DNA of 64,000 nt from NCBI RefSeq assembly GCF_013415125.1, contig NZ_JACCDE010000001.1, positions 62,001 to 126,000 of the forward strand, written 5' to 3'. Source of the stretch: Vreelandella glaciei (GTDB taxonomy: Bacteria; Pseudomonadota; Gammaproteobacteria; Pseudomonadales; Halomonadaceae). Below the pieces are notes generated by a model that searched no databases, was not told the DNA's origin, and worked only from the letters and a program-made list of their open reading frames with translations. Each line of letters opens with the position of its first letter. Within the stretch, counting starts at the first letter, position 1. The translations under genes and the position numbers were made by a program. This document shows positions 52,850 to 62,221 of this stretch, in pieces.

Positions 52850-54115
52850 CTATGAGTCGCGTTGGCCGGGCACCTCTTCATTAATCGGAATAGCGGGAAG
52901 CGGGCGTTCGCCCACTTCTAATGTCATTTCCATGCGCTCGCCGCTGCGCACAATGGTTAACGGCAGCGACGTGCCGGGGGGGATTGAGGCGATTTCGCTC
53001 ATCGTGGAGCGAGCATCCAGAATGGGCTCTCCGTCCACGGCGAGTAGTACATCGCCAGGCTCTAGACCTGCTTGCGCAGCCGGACCACCGCTGACGACAC
53101 CGGCAACAATGACGCCTTGAGGTGTTTGCAGCCCAAAGGAGGCCGCGAGTTCGCGTGATAGCGCTTGTGCCTCTATACCCAGCCAGCCACGAATCACACG
53201 TCCTTGAGTAACCAGTTCATCTAGGATGCTGTGGGCAAGGTTGGCGGGGATCGCAAAGCCAATACCCTGGGAACCCCCTGAGCGTGAGAAAATGGCGGTA
53301 TTAATACCCACCATGGCACCGTCAGGGTTGACCAGCGCGCCGCCAGAATTACCTGGATTGATCGCAGCATCTGTCTGAATAAAATCTTCATAGGCGTTGA
53401 GCCCTAGGTGATTACGTCCCGTGGCGCTAATAATGCCCATGGTGACGGTCTGGCCCACCCCAAAAGGGTTACCAATGGCTAGCGCTACGTCGCCCACTGC
53501 TACGTCGGCAGAATCGGTCAGTTCAATAACCGGCAAGTCGTCCAAATTAATGCGCAGCACGGCTAAATCACTTTCAGGGTCGGTGCCAATCACTTCGGCC
53601 AACGTTTCGCGCCCATCACGTAACGCCACCTGAATTTCGTCGGCGCCATTGATAACGTGGTGATTGGTTAATACGTAGCCGTCTTCACTCACAATAACCC
53701 CAGAGCCTAGGCTGGAAAGCATCCGCTGGTGAGTCGTCGCATCGTCGCCCTGGCTATCAAAAAATTGCTGGAAGAAGGGGTCCGACATCAGTGGGTGCTG
53801 ATCGCGTTCCACAATACGTGATGAATAAATGTTAACCACGGCCGGCGCTGCTTGTTCGACTGCTCGTGAATAGCTCACTGGGCCCTTATTGCGGGATAGA
53901 GGGGCAGCCTGGTGTATTTCTGGAGCTGGGCGATTAGGGTTGGGTTCGACTGCCGCTGGGACCGTAGAAATAACCGGGGCCGGAGATTGAGGTGCCTGTG
54001 GCGTTGAATCACGAAACGGGTTGGGAAGTTGCTCGGGGAGCGCAAACAGGATCACCACAGCGAGCAGTACGCCAGTAACAACAGGCCATAGGTAAGGCAG
54101 CATATAGCGTCGCAT
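52850..54115 (-). CDS. algW: Periplasmic serine protease, AlgW/DegS type
   Basis: This 421-residue trypsin-like protease has an N-terminal membrane anchor (about residues 8-27), a Pro-rich linker, a catalytic domain with TNHHVING (His), DLAVLRI (Asp) and NPGNSGGAL (Ser), and a single PDZ domain (about residues 300-400). One PDZ plus an anchor is the DegS/AlgW layout, the sensor protease that cleaves the anti-sigma factor RseA/MucA in response to misfolded outer-membrane proteins. Its place next to hisD and a Nif3 gene matches Pseudomonas algW. Symbol by analogy. Confidence 0.88.
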   Translation of the reverse strand: MRRYMLPYLWPVVTGVLLAVVILFALPEQLPNPFRDSTPQAPQSPAPVISTVPAAVEPNPNRPAPEIHQAAPLSRNKGPVSYSRAVEQAAPAVVNIYSSRIVERDQHPLMSDPFFQQFFDSQGDDATTHQRMLSSLGSGVIVSEDGYVLTNHHVINGADEIQVALRDGRETLAEVIGTDPESDLAVLRINLDDLPVIELTDSADVAVGDVALAIGNPFGVGQTVTMGIISATGRNHLGLNAYEDFIQTDAAINPGNSGGALVNPDGAMVGINTAIFSRSGGSQGIGFAIPANLAHSILDELVTQGRVIRGWLGIEAQALSRELAASFGLQTPQGVIVAGVVSGGPAAQAGLEPGDVLLAVDGEPILDARSTMSEIASIPPGTSLPLTIVRSGERMEMTLEVGERPLPAIPINEEVPGQRDS

Positions 54116-54244
54116 GTAATAAATTCCTTAACGAGTCAGTCTCACTGTTCGCGATAAAAAGCAGCGAGTTTTACAATGTTTTAATGGTAACACTTTCTTA
54201 GCAAGTTCCTCACGGGTGCATTTAAATCAATAAAAGGACGCAAT

Positions 54245-55006
54245 ATGATTCATCGTGACCAATTAGTGGCAGCCTGTGACCATCAGCTGCGCGCTGCCCA
54301 GTTTAAAGATTATACGGTTAATGGTTTGCAGGTGGCGGGTAGTGAGCACGTTAAACGCGTTATGACGGGAGTGACAGCCTGTCAGGCTTTGCTGGATGAA
54401 GCCGTTGCTTGGCAGGCGGATGTGGTGTTGGTGCATCATGGGTATTTCTGGAAAAACGAACCCGTTGCGATCACCGGCATGAAGCAGAAGCGGATTAAAA
54501 CACTGCTTGATAACGATATCAGCCTGCTGGCGTACCACCTACCGTTGGATGCTCACGCCGAAATGGGCAATAACGCCGAATTGGCCAGGCGCCTAGGCTG
54601 GAAAGTGGAGGGGTGTATTGATGGCGAGCTTGGAGAAGGACTTTTATGGTCAGGACGTTTAGCGCAGCCACTTTCTGTACAGGATCTCGCCGTGCAAATT
54701 GCGCACACCCTTCAGCGTGAGCCTTTGGTTATTGAAGCCCCACAGGTGGGTGATATTGAGCGCATTGCCTGGTGCACCGGTGGGGCGCAAGACATGATTA
54801 CGGCAGCCTTTGAGGCGCGGGCGCAAGCCTTCGTGTCGGGTGAAATATCCGAGCGAACCACCCACTTGGCGCGCGAAATGGGGATCCATTATATCGCTGC
54901 TGGTCATCATGCCACCGAGCGCTATGGGATCCAGGCCATGGGTGAGTGGTTAAGTAATGAGTATGATGTTGAGCATCGCTTTGTGGATATTGATAATCCT
55001 GCTTAA
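54245..55006 (+). CDS. Nif3-like dinuclear metal-centre protein (YbgI family)
   Basis: The 253-residue product is a Nif3/YbgI-family member: metal ligands are in VLVHHGYFW, YHLPLDAHAEMGNNAELAR and the C-terminal GHHATERYG. The family has been annotated as GTP cyclohydrolase 1 type 2, but the true function is uncertain. It is divergent from the AlgW-type protease gene, as in Pseudomonas, with 129 bases between. Confidence 0.93.
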   Translation: MIHRDQLVAACDHQLRAAQFKDYTVNGLQVAGSEHVKRVMTGVTACQALLDEAVAWQADVVLVHHGYFWKNEPVAITGMKQKRIKTLLDNDISLLAYHLPLDAHAEMGNNAELARRLGWKVEGCIDGELGEGLLWSGRLAQPLSVQDLAVQIAHTLQREPLVIEAPQVGDIERIAWCTGGAQDMITAAFEARAQAFVSGEISERTTHLAREMGIHYIAAGHHATERYGIQAMGEWLSNEYDVEHRFVDIDNPA

Positions 55007-55012
55007 CACATT

Positions 55013-55052
55013 AAGCGCCCCGAAAGTTTGTTGATGAGAATCGGGGCCGCTT
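55013..55052. terminator. Probable terminator between nif3-like gene and zapG
   Basis: AAGCGCCCCGA and TCGGGGCCGCTT pair with one bulged base across an 18-base loop. The right flank (TTATTGTTGTTT) is T-rich. It lies between two convergent genes, so it may act on both. Confidence 0.6.
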
Positions 55053-55089
55053 ATTGTTGTTTGGTTATTTAATATTGTCGTTTAGTCAC

Positions 55090-55548
55090 TTAATAGCGGG
55101 GTGGTTGAGGCGTTGTCACCTCATTTCTTTTCAAGCCAAAATCCTCAGATAGCGTACCGCCTTTACCGTCGGCGTAGTCGCGCGGGGTAGCGGGAGCCGC
55201 TGTATCAGCCGGTGCCTGCTGTTCAGAGGTAGAATTGATGCCAGAAAGATCAAGGCTTGGCTGAATCGCCGCATCTCGAATATCCCACTCCTCAGCGTCC
55301 TCTTTTAGCTGAAGTTCTAGTTGGTTGGCTTCATCGCGAATATTGCTGAGTCGCTGATAGATCCCGGTCAAATGGCTGCCCACGCTGTTCTTCATTTCAG
55401 CGATTTGATGTTCGCGTTCGAGTAGCTTTTGACGCATGGAAGCAGCCTCACGCTGGCTTTTGCTGAAGAGGCGATAGCAGCCTAATCCAACGATTAAACC
55501 GACGATAAAACCGATAATGGCAAAGGTTAATGGTGAGCTTGCGTCCAC
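55090..55548 (-). CDS. zapG: Z-ring associated protein ZapG (YhcB, DUF1043)
   Basis: ZapG is an inner-membrane protein tied to cell division and envelope synthesis. The 152-residue product has one N-terminal membrane segment (about residues 9-26, with GFIVGLIVG), a coiled coil (about 30-85) and a disordered Pro/Thr/Ala-rich tail. The start is GTG 55548 behind AGGGAG; the 25 codons upstream are unlike the family. It is divergent from zapE, as in E. coli. Confidence 0.92.
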   Translation of the reverse strand: MDASSPLTFAIIGFIVGLIVGLGCYRLFSKSQREAASMRQKLLEREHQIAEMKNSVGSHLTGIYQRLSNIRDEANQLELQLKEDAEEWDIRDAAIQPSLDLSGINSTSEQQAPADTAAPATPRDYADGKGGTLSEDFGLKRNEVTTPQPPRY

Positions 55549-55755
55549 AGTGTTCTCCCTGGCGCCTTGAATATAACCGCAGACTGCATTAGCCAGCAGT
55601 TTTTGAATTAAACAGGCTGCCATTATAGGCGTCAGTCTGCCGGTTGGGTCAATCCACTCATGCGCTTAGACGTCTCTGCGGGTATAATCGCAGCCTTCTT
55701 AAGGTGGCCAGTGGTTGTGCTGGTTGCTGCCTTACATGCTGTGGGAGGCGATTGC

Positions 55756-56940
55756 ATGTCATCAACATCTGCGGATAGGGCAATGTCCAAAACACGCCCG
55801 GCATCGCCTATTGAGCGCTACCGCGCGGATTTAGAGCGTGAGGATTTTCAATATGATGCGGCGCAGGAATCAGCAGTAAAACATTTGCAGCGGCTTTATG
55901 ATGAGCTTGTAGCTGCACCTACGACCGTGCCAAAAACCTTGGTTGCCCATAAGGGCTTGAAAGCCAAGATGGCCGGCTTAATGGGTAAAAGATCTTCCTC
56001 TGCCGATAAACCTGTCTTGCCTCAGGTAAAAGGGCTCTATTTTTGGGGAGGGGTAGGGCGCGGTAAAACCTATTTAGTCGACACGTTTTACGAATCCCTC
56101 CCTTTTCCTGACAAAATGCGTACCCATTTCCATCGCTTTATGCAGCGCGTCCATAACGAGCTGACACACTACAAGGGTGAAAAAAATCCCCTCACGCTGA
56201 TTGCGGGTAAATTTGCCACTGAGGCGCGTGTGATTTGCTTTGATGAATTTTTCGTCAAAGATATTACCGATGCCATGATACTTGCCAACCTGCTGGAGGC
56301 GCTTTTTGAGCGCGGGGTAGTGCTGGTGGCAACCTCAAATATCGTGCCTGATGACCTGTATAAAGAGGGTCTGCAGCGGGCCCGTTTTCTGCCTGCCATT
56401 GAGCTTGTCAATCGGCATTGCAGCGTGGTGAACGTCGATTCAGGCGTTGACTATCGTCTGCGCGCACTTGAGCGGGCTGCTATTTTTCACTCACCGCTGG
56501 AAGAAGCGGCTGAGCATGAACTTTCGCGTAGCTTTCGTGAAATAGCGGGGCAGGAGGGCGAGGTAGATGCGTCGCTAGAAATTAACCATCGTGTGCTGAA
56601 AGCCCGCCGTTTGCATGATGATATTGCTTGGTTTGAATTTCTTGAGTTGTGTGACGGGCCGCGTAGTCAAAATGACTATATTGAACTGGCCCGTGAGTTT
56701 CACACCGTGTTGGTCTCCAATGTAATGCGAATGGATGCAAAAAAGGATGATCAGGCGCGCCGTTTCATCAATATGGTGGATGAGTTTTATGATCGTGGCG
56801 TAAAACTACTGATGTCGGCAGAAGTGCCAATTGAGCAACTTTATAGCGATGGCAAGCTGACATTCGAGTTTCAGCGTACGCTTTCTCGCCTGCAAGAAAT
56901 GCAGTCAAAGGAGTACTTGGCGTTGGCGCATAAACCCTAG
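55756..56940 (+). CDS. zapE: Cell division ATPase ZapE (AFG1-like)
   Basis: ZapE is an AAA-type ATPase that acts on the Z ring. The 394-residue product has SPIERYRADLEREDF near the N-terminus, Walker A FWGGVGRGKTYLVD, RTHFHRFMQRVH, Walker B VICFDEFFVKD and ATSNIVPDDLYK. The frame is open upstream to 55660, but GGGAGG (55743-55748) places ATG 55756; ATG 55783 is an alternative. It lies ahead of rplM-rpsI as in E. coli. Confidence 0.94.
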   Translation: MSSTSADRAMSKTRPASPIERYRADLEREDFQYDAAQESAVKHLQRLYDELVAAPTTVPKTLVAHKGLKAKMAGLMGKRSSSADKPVLPQVKGLYFWGGVGRGKTYLVDTFYESLPFPDKMRTHFHRFMQRVHNELTHYKGEKNPLTLIAGKFATEARVICFDEFFVKDITDAMILANLLEALFERGVVLVATSNIVPDDLYKEGLQRARFLPAIELVNRHCSVVNVDSGVDYRLRALERAAIFHSPLEEAAEHELSRSFREIAGQEGEVDASLEINHRVLKARRLHDDIAWFEFLELCDGPRSQNDYIELAREFHTVLVSNVMRMDAKKDDQARRFINMVDEFYDRGVKLLMSAEVPIEQLYSDGKLTFEFQRTLSRLQEMQSKEYLALAHKP

Positions 56941-56984
56941 CGGGCGAAGAGCCCCTAAGCCAAGTAAAAAAGTCACGATACGGC

Positions 56985-57013
56985 TTAACTTGTCGTTATC
57001 CTTACTGTAGAAT
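56985..57013 (+). promoter_or_regulatory. Candidate promoter of rplM-rpsI
   Basis: TTAACT (56985-56990) and TAGAAT (57008-57013) are 17 bases apart, matching sigma-70 consensus at four and five positions. Transcription would begin near 57020, just before the leader hairpin. Confidence 0.5.
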
Positions 57014-57028
57014 GCCGCCTCGCTACAT

Positions 57029-57050
57029 GTTGCTGGCGTAAGCTGGCAAC
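57029..57050 (+). other. Hairpin in the rplM leader
   Basis: GTTGCTGG and CTGGCAAC pair over 8 bp, with two G-U wobbles in RNA, around a 6-base loop. It sits about 75 bases upstream of rplM. In E. coli L13 controls its own mRNA through the leader, so this is a candidate for the same function. Confidence 0.5.
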
Positions 57051-57125
57051 CAAAAAGAATAGGGATGGTGCTTCGCCGTACAACGGTGTGAGTCACCCAA
57101 TACATTTAATCTGGTGATTTTATCC

Positions 57126-57554
57126 ATGAAGACGTTCAGTGCTAAGCCGCAGTCCGTCCAGCGCGACTGGTATGTTGTCGACGCTAAGGACAAAACGCTC
57201 GGTCGCCTGGCAACCGAGATTGCTCGTCGCCTACGCGGCAAGCATAAGCCCGAATTTACCCCTCACGTTGATACCGGTGACTACATCGTTGTTATCAACG
57301 CAGAGAAAGTCCATGTGACCGGCAACAAGGCGAAGGCTAAAACCTACTACCGCCACACTGGTTACCCGGGCGGTCTGCGCTCTATGACATTCGACAAGAT
57401 GCTTGATCATGCGCCTGAGCGCATTATTGAGTCAGCCGTTAAAGGCATGTTGCCGAAAGGTCCTTTGGGTCGCGCCATGTACACTAAGTTAAAAGTGTAC
57501 GCCGGTGCCGAGCATCCGCATGCTGCCCAACAGCCGCTTGAACTAGACATCTGA
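57126..57554 (+). CDS. rplM: 50S ribosomal protein L13
   Basis: L13 is an early-assembling 50S protein. The 142-residue product is full length with [38 protein letters not shown] and [13 protein letters not shown] 57126 is the family start. It forms the standard pair with rpsI, 13 bases downstream. Confidence 0.98.
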   Translation: MKTFSAKPQSVQRDWYVVDAKDKTLGRLATEIARRLRGKHKPEFTPHVDTGDYIVVINAEKVHVTGNKAKAKTYYRHTGYPGGLRSMTFDKMLDHAPERIIESAVKGMLPKGPLGRAMYTKLKVYAGAEHPHAAQQPLELDI

Positions 57555-57567
57555 GGAAATCTTCGCC

Positions 57568-57957
57568 ATGACACAGCAGTATTACGGTACCGGGCGCCGC
57601 AAGACTTCCACCGCTCGCGTGTTTATGAAGCCAGGCTCTGGCAAAATCACTGTCAACAACCAAGACCTTGACCTTTACTTTGGTCGTGTTACTGGTCGTA
57701 TGGTTGTTCGTCAGCCGCTTGAGTTGACCGAAACGCTAAGCCAGTTTGACATCTTCGTAACTGTCGCTGGTGGCGGTGGTTCATCTCAGGCAGGCGCTAT
57801 TCGTCACGGTATTACACGTGCCCTGATGAACTACAATGAAGACCTGCGTCCTTCGCTACGTGCCGCTGGTTACGTAACGCGTGATGCTCGTCAAGTTGAA
57901 CGTAAGAAAGTCGGCCTGCGCAAAGCACGTCGTCGTCCGCAGTTCTCTAAGCGTTAA
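57568..57957 (+). CDS. rpsI: 30S ribosomal protein S9
   Basis: S9 is a 30S head protein whose C-terminal tail reaches the P-site tRNA. The 129-residue product has [15 protein letters not shown] at the N-terminus, [19 protein letters not shown] in the middle and the basic tail [18 protein letters not shown] precedes the ATG. A strong terminator follows at once. Confidence 0.99.
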   Translation: MTQQYYGTGRRKTSTARVFMKPGSGKITVNNQDLDLYFGRVTGRMVVRQPLELTETLSQFDIFVTVAGGGGSSQAGAIRHGITRALMNYNEDLRPSLRAAGYVTRDARQVERKKVGLRKARRRPQFSKR

Positions 57958-57979
57958 TTCTTTACGTTATGCGGTAAAG

Positions 57980-58008
57980 CGCCCAGGTCACCGACCTGGG
58001 CGTTTTTT
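57980..58008 (+). terminator. Rho-independent terminator after rpsI
   Basis: CGCCCAGGTC and GACCTGGGCG form a 10-bp stem with a 3-base loop, followed by six Ts. It ends the rplM-rpsI transcript. Confidence 0.92.
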
Positions 58009-58112
58009 ATTGAAATATCATAAAATTATATTGCTCGTACCACTATGGTCACGGGCGGTTGTTCTTGTGCACAGCGCTTTGTTTTTTTACCATAGAGCGT
58101 ATTTGATATTCG

Positions 58113-58137
58113 TCGTCGCAAGACGCCTTTGCGGCGA
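58113..58137 (+). other. Hairpin in the petA leader
   Basis: TCGTCGCAA and TTGCGGCGA pair over 9 bp with one wobble around a 7-base loop. It ends 15 bases before the GGGAG ribosome site of petA (58153-58157). Role unknown. Confidence 0.45.
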
Positions 58138-58166
58138 AGCGGGTAAGCTGATGGGAGAAACCTGAA

Positions 58167-58766
58167 ATGGCAGATAACGGCGTAAACAAAGGCCGACGCC
58201 GTTTCCTCGTAGGTGCCACCTCCGTTGTGGGTGCGGTAGGTGCTGTCGGGGTTGCGGTACCCTTTGTGGCTTCTTGGCAGCCTAGTGCCAGGGCAAGAGC
58301 GGCGGGTGCTCCTGTTCAAGCGGATATATCGAGGCTTGAACCAGGGCAGCGTATGACCGTTGAGTGGCGTGGTCGTCCTATATGGATTATCAACCGTACA
58401 CCGGAGATGATTGAGCGCACTGAATCGCTGGGCAGTGACCAGTTAGCTGATCCTGATTCGGAAGTGCCACAACAACCTGCGTACATCGATGGGGGGTTGC
58501 GGTCGATTCGACCTGAGATTGGGGTGCTGATTGGTATCTGTACACACTTAGGTTGCTCGCCACTTTTTCGCCCTGAGCCTGATGCAGAGGGCGTAGGCGT
58601 CGATAATTGGCCGGGTGGTTTCTTCTGTCCTTGCCATGGTTCTCGCTTTGACTTAGCTGGTCGTGTGTTCAATAACGTTCCTGCGCCGACTAACCTCGAG
58701 GTCCCGCCCTACCGCTTTGAGAATGACGATATCATTGTCATCGGCGAAGATGAGGAGAGTGCCTAA
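58167..58766 (+). CDS. petA: Ubiquinol-cytochrome c reductase Rieske iron-sulphur subunit
   Basis: The Rieske protein passes one electron from ubiquinol to cytochrome c1 in the bc1 complex. The 199-residue product has a twin-arginine type N-terminus (KGRRRFLVG) with an uncleaved membrane anchor, and cluster-binding motifs CTHLGC (from residue 125) and CPCHG (from residue 154). Its stop overlaps petB (TAATG). Confidence 0.97.
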   Translation: MADNGVNKGRRRFLVGATSVVGAVGAVGVAVPFVASWQPSARARAAGAPVQADISRLEPGQRMTVEWRGRPIWIINRTPEMIERTESLGSDQLADPDSEVPQQPAYIDGGLRSIRPEIGVLIGICTHLGCSPLFRPEPDAEGVGVDNWPGGFFCPCHGSRFDLAGRVFNNVPAPTNLEVPPYRFENDDIIVIGEDEESA

Positions 58767-60025
58767 TGGGTAACCCGAATAAAGCCAAAGCGGAAAAGGG
58801 CATCATGCGGTGGGTAGATGATCGCTTTCCCGCGACTCAAATGTGGCAAGAGCATCTATCTAAATATTACGCGCCAAAAAACTTCAACTTCTGGTACTTC
58901 TTTGGCTCGTTAGCGCTGCTGGCGCTAGTTAACCAAATCCTAACCGGGGTTTGGCTGACGATGAGCTTTAATCCCTCGGCTGAAGGTGCGTTTGATTCTG
59001 TCGAATACATCATGCGCGATGTGGAGTGGGGCTGGTTGATTCGCTATATGCACACCACCGGCGCCTCTGCTTTCTTTCTCGTTGTTTACCTGCATATGTT
59101 CCGTGGCCTGTTATACGGTTCTTACAAAGCCCCCCGCGAGTTAGTGTGGGTCTTTGGCATGACGATTTACCTGGTGCTAATGGCGGAAGCCTTTATGGGC
59201 TACCTGCTTCCTTGGGGCCAAATGTCCTATTGGGGCGCGCAGGTTATCATTTCGCTATTCTCTGCCATTCCCGCTATTGGCCCTGATTTAGCGCAGTGGG
59301 TTCGCGGTGACTTCCTGATCTCAGGGATTACCCTTAACCGTTTCTTTGCGCTGCACGTGGTGGCCCTGCCCATCGTTATTTTGGCGCTTGTAGTGCTGCA
59401 TATCATTGCCCTGCATGAAGTGGGTTCAAATAACCCCGACGGTATTGATATCAAGCAGAAGAAGGATGAGGCCGGTGTTCCGTTGGACGGGATTCCTTTC
59501 CATCCCTACTACACGGTTAAAGACCTGGTAGGTGTTGCGGTATTCCTGTTTGTTTTCTGTGTGGTGGTGTTCTACTTCCCAGAAGGCGGAGGCTACTTCA
59601 TTGAGCGTCCTAACTTTGATCAGGCTAACCCGCTGCAAACACCTGACCACATTGCGCCCGTTTGGTACATGACGCCGTTCTACGCCATTCTTCGTGCTAT
59701 AACTTTCTCGGTGTTTGGCTTAGACGCTAAGTTCCTGGGCGTTATATTCATGGGCGCAGCGATTGCAATATTGTTTGTTCTGCCCTGGCTGGATCGTAGT
59801 CCGGTACGCTCTATGCGTTACAAAGGCTGGATGTCGAAAGTGATGTTGCTGCTGTTTGCCATCAGCTTCGTTATTCTTGGTGTTTTAGGTGTGTTGCCAT
59901 CAACGACAGGGCGAACCATTCTGGCGCAAACGTGCACCGTGATTTATTTCGCCTTCTTTGTCTTGATGCCTGTCTACACCAAGCTTGAGAAGACTAAACC
60001 CGTTCCAGAAAGGGTGACTGGCTAA
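58766..60025 (+). CDS. petB: Ubiquinol-cytochrome c reductase cytochrome b subunit
   Basis: Cytochrome b holds the two b hemes and both quinone sites. The 419-residue protein has at least eight membrane segments, heme-ligand histidines in MHTTGASAFFLVVYLHMFRG and FALHVVALPIVILALVVLHI, and PVWY in place of the PEWY of mitochondria, as is usual in many beta- and gammaproteobacteria. It overlaps petA and petC by one base each, so the three are coupled. Confidence 0.97.
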   Translation: MGNPNKAKAEKGIMRWVDDRFPATQMWQEHLSKYYAPKNFNFWYFFGSLALLALVNQILTGVWLTMSFNPSAEGAFDSVEYIMRDVEWGWLIRYMHTTGASAFFLVVYLHMFRGLLYGSYKAPRELVWVFGMTIYLVLMAEAFMGYLLPWGQMSYWGAQVIISLFSAIPAIGPDLAQWVRGDFLISGITLNRFFALHVVALPIVILALVVLHIIALHEVGSNNPDGIDIKQKKDEAGVPLDGIPFHPYYTVKDLVGVAVFLFVFCVVVFYFPEGGGYFIERPNFDQANPLQTPDHIAPVWYMTPFYAILRAITFSVFGLDAKFLGVIFMGAAIAILFVLPWLDRSPVRSMRYKGWMSKVMLLLFAISFVILGVLGVLPSTTGRTILAQTCTVIYFAFFVLMPVYTKLEKTKPVPERVTG

Positions 60026-60792
60026 TGAAAAAGCATCTATTAGGACTCCTTTTCGCCTTAGTGCCAGTAACCGCGATGGCTGCAGGAGGCGCAAGTGTGC
60101 CTCATTCGATGGAGCCTGATCTTCACGATCAAGCCTCGTTGCAAAACGGCATGAAGCTCTACGTTAACTACTGCATGGGTTGTCACTCGCTTCAGTATCA
60201 GCGTTTTGCCCGTGCGGCTGACGACTTGGGGATGCCTCAGGATCTGGTGGAAGAGAATCTGATTTTTTCGCCTGAGTTGGCCTATAACGATCAAATGCAC
60301 ATTGCTATGGACAGTGGCGATGCAGAGGGTTGGTTTGGTGCGCCGCCGCCCGACCTATCGCTGAAAGCACGTGTGCGAGGAACCGATTGGATCTACTCCT
60401 ATCTGCTCGGTTTTTATAAAGATCCCAGCCGTCCAACCGGCGTCAACAACACGGTATTCGATTTGGTAGCAATGCCTAACGTGTTGGAGCCTCTGCAGGG
60501 CGTGCAAGAGCTGGTGTGTGCTGAAACGGATCATCCGGTAGAAGGGCAAGAGCCGGATGCGTTATCAGGTAAGTATCAGTCTTGTGACGTGCTGCAAGTC
60601 ACAGAGCCTGGTGAGCTCGAGCCTGCTGAGTTTGAGGAAGCGGTGTATGATCTTACTAACTTCCTGGCTTATGTAGGCGAGCCCTCCAAGCTTCAGGCCC
60701 AGGCACTGGCGCCTAAGGTGCTGATCTTTATTTTCATTTTTGGTGTGATTGCTTACCTGCTCAAGCGTGAGTATTGGCGAGATATCCACTAA
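60025..60792 (+). CDS. petC: Ubiquinol-cytochrome c reductase cytochrome c1
   Basis: Cytochrome c1 carries electrons from the Rieske protein to soluble cytochrome c. The 255-residue product has a signal peptide (about residues 1-20, ending AMAAG), the heme motif CMGCH (residues 50-54), an axial-ligand Met in the VAMPNVL region, and a C-terminal anchor (VLIFIFIFGVIAYLL). It ends with a strong terminator. Confidence 0.97.
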   Translation: MKKHLLGLLFALVPVTAMAAGGASVPHSMEPDLHDQASLQNGMKLYVNYCMGCHSLQYQRFARAADDLGMPQDLVEENLIFSPELAYNDQMHIAMDSGDAEGWFGAPPPDLSLKARVRGTDWIYSYLLGFYKDPSRPTGVNNTVFDLVAMPNVLEPLQGVQELVCAETDHPVEGQEPDALSGKYQSCDVLQVTEPGELEPAEFEEAVYDLTNFLAYVGEPSKLQAQALAPKVLIFIFIFGVIAYLLKREYWRDIH

Positions 60793-60816
60793 TTAGTAGT
60801 AGCTGATCGTCAGTAG

Positions 60817-60845
60817 GGCGCACGGCGTGAGCCGTGCGCCTTTTT
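60817..60845 (+). terminator. Rho-independent terminator after petC
   Basis: GGCGCACGGC and GCCGTGCGCC form a perfect 10-bp stem with a GTGA loop, followed by five Ts. Confidence 0.93.
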
Positions 60846-60941
60846 CTTGTCAGCATGACAATAAAGCAAAGCAAGCTAGCTTCCCCTAAGGGTGTGCTGG
60901 CGTGTTATTATCCAAGATTGTTTTGAAGTGAGGATGCTTTC

Positions 60942-61568
60942 ATGGGTGTTGTGGCCAAGCGGTCGTCGATGATCTTTTACTCAGGTGGTGATGATCATTT
61001 CAGTCATCGTGTGCGCATTGTGCTGGCCGAGAAGGGGGTCGCCGTTGATATCGTCGATGTTCTCGACGAAAAACCACCAGAAGAGCTGGCAGACCTCAAT
61101 CCGTATAACAGTGTACCGACACTGTTAGATCGTGACCTAGTGCTTTATGAGTCCAAAGTCATGATGGAGTATCTGGATGAGCGTTTCCCGCATCCTCCGT
61201 TGTTGCCTGTTTACCCAGTGGCTCGGGCGCAAAGTCGTCTATGGATGCACCGCATTGAGCGTGAGTGGTGTCCAATGGTTGATCAGATTCGCAGCGGTGG
61301 AAAGAAAGAAGCGGATAAGGCGCGTAAAGAGCTACGCGAAAGCTTAATTGGTATATCGCCAATTTTTGAAGATATGCCTTATTTCATGAGCGAAGAGTTT
61401 ACGCTAGTGGATTGCTGCTTAGCGCCTGTGTTGTGGCGCTTGCCGGATCTCAATATTGAACTGCCTGAAAAGCAGGTTAAGCCGTTGCTGGCATATATGT
61501 CACGTGTATTTGAGCGTGAAGCGTTTAAGGCATCTTTAAGTGAGCGTGAAAAAGAGATGCGCGCTTGA
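60942..61568 (+). CDS. sspA: Stringent starvation protein A
   Basis: SspA binds RNA polymerase and alters promoter choice in starvation and acid stress. The 208-residue protein has a glutathione-transferase fold: N-terminal thioredoxin-like part with [19 protein letters not shown] and a helical C-terminal part with [21 protein letters not shown] precedes the ATG. sspB follows 66 bases later. Confidence 0.96.
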   Translation: MGVVAKRSSMIFYSGGDDHFSHRVRIVLAEKGVAVDIVDVLDEKPPEELADLNPYNSVPTLLDRDLVLYESKVMMEYLDERFPHPPLLPVYPVARAQSRLWMHRIEREWCPMVDQIRSGGKKEADKARKELRESLIGISPIFEDMPYFMSEEFTLVDCCLAPVLWRLPDLNIELPEKQVKPLLAYMSRVFEREAFKASLSEREKEMRA

Positions 61569-61634
61569 ATTCATTCGGCTCCCGTTCGCTTGTTAGAGGC
61601 AGGGAGCCTTACTTGTAAGGAGGAGGGAGTCTAG

Positions 61635-62126
61635 ATGAAATCGAGTCGGCCCTATCTCGCCAGAGCGCTTTATGAGTGGCTGCTGGATAATGAGCTAACA
61701 CCTTATCTGGTGGTGGATGCTACCTTGCCAGGCGTCGAGGTGCCTCGCCAGTTTGTTCAGAATGGCCAGATCGTTTTGAATGTGGCGCCTACTGCCGTGC
61801 GCGATCTTTTTATGGAGAATCAAGCAATAGGCTTTAATGCCCGCTTTGGTGGGCAGCCGATGCAGGTGATGATTCCGACGCCGGCTTTAATTGCTATCTA
61901 TGCCCGGGAAAATGGCGCTGGAATGGTCTTTGGCCATGAGCCTGAGTTGGGTGAAGGCACCGAATCTTTTGGGGATATTGAGGACGACGAGAAAGCCTCT
62001 GGTAAGCCTGAGCTTTCAGTCACTGAGCCAGTTCATGATGAACATGGCGATCCCAAAACTTCAGCCGAAACCTCTGATATAGCTTCTAGCGCTAAGAAAA
62101 AACCAACGCTACGGGTTGTTAAATAA
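61635..62126 (+). CDS. sspB: ClpXP protease specificity-enhancing factor SspB
   Basis: SspB delivers ssrA-tagged proteins to ClpXP. The 163-residue product has the substrate-binding domain (about residues 1-110, with RPYLARALYEWLLDN) and a flexible acidic linker ending in the ClpX-binding tail LRVVK, identical to the E. coli XB motif. AAGGAGGAGG precedes the ATG. It forms the usual pair with sspA. Confidence 0.96.
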   Translation: MKSSRPYLARALYEWLLDNELTPYLVVDATLPGVEVPRQFVQNGQIVLNVAPTAVRDLFMENQAIGFNARFGGQPMQVMIPTPALIAIYARENGAGMVFGHEPELGEGTESFGDIEDDEKASGKPELSVTEPVHDEHGDPKTSAETSDIASSAKKKPTLRVVK

Positions 62127-62157
62127 CGCTAGTTAAATAACACCTGTGGTGTGAATT

Positions 62158-62191
62158 AAAAAGCCTCGCTTTTATCAAGCGAGGCTTTTTT
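62158..62191. terminator. Bidirectional terminator between sspB and dolP
   Basis: AAGCCTCGCTT and AAGCGAGGCTT form an 11-bp stem with a 5-base loop, flanked by five As on the left and six Ts on the right, so it can end both convergent genes. Confidence 0.92.
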
Positions 62192-62221
62192 ATGCGAGCT
62201 GGCAATGAAAGGGTGTACAGC

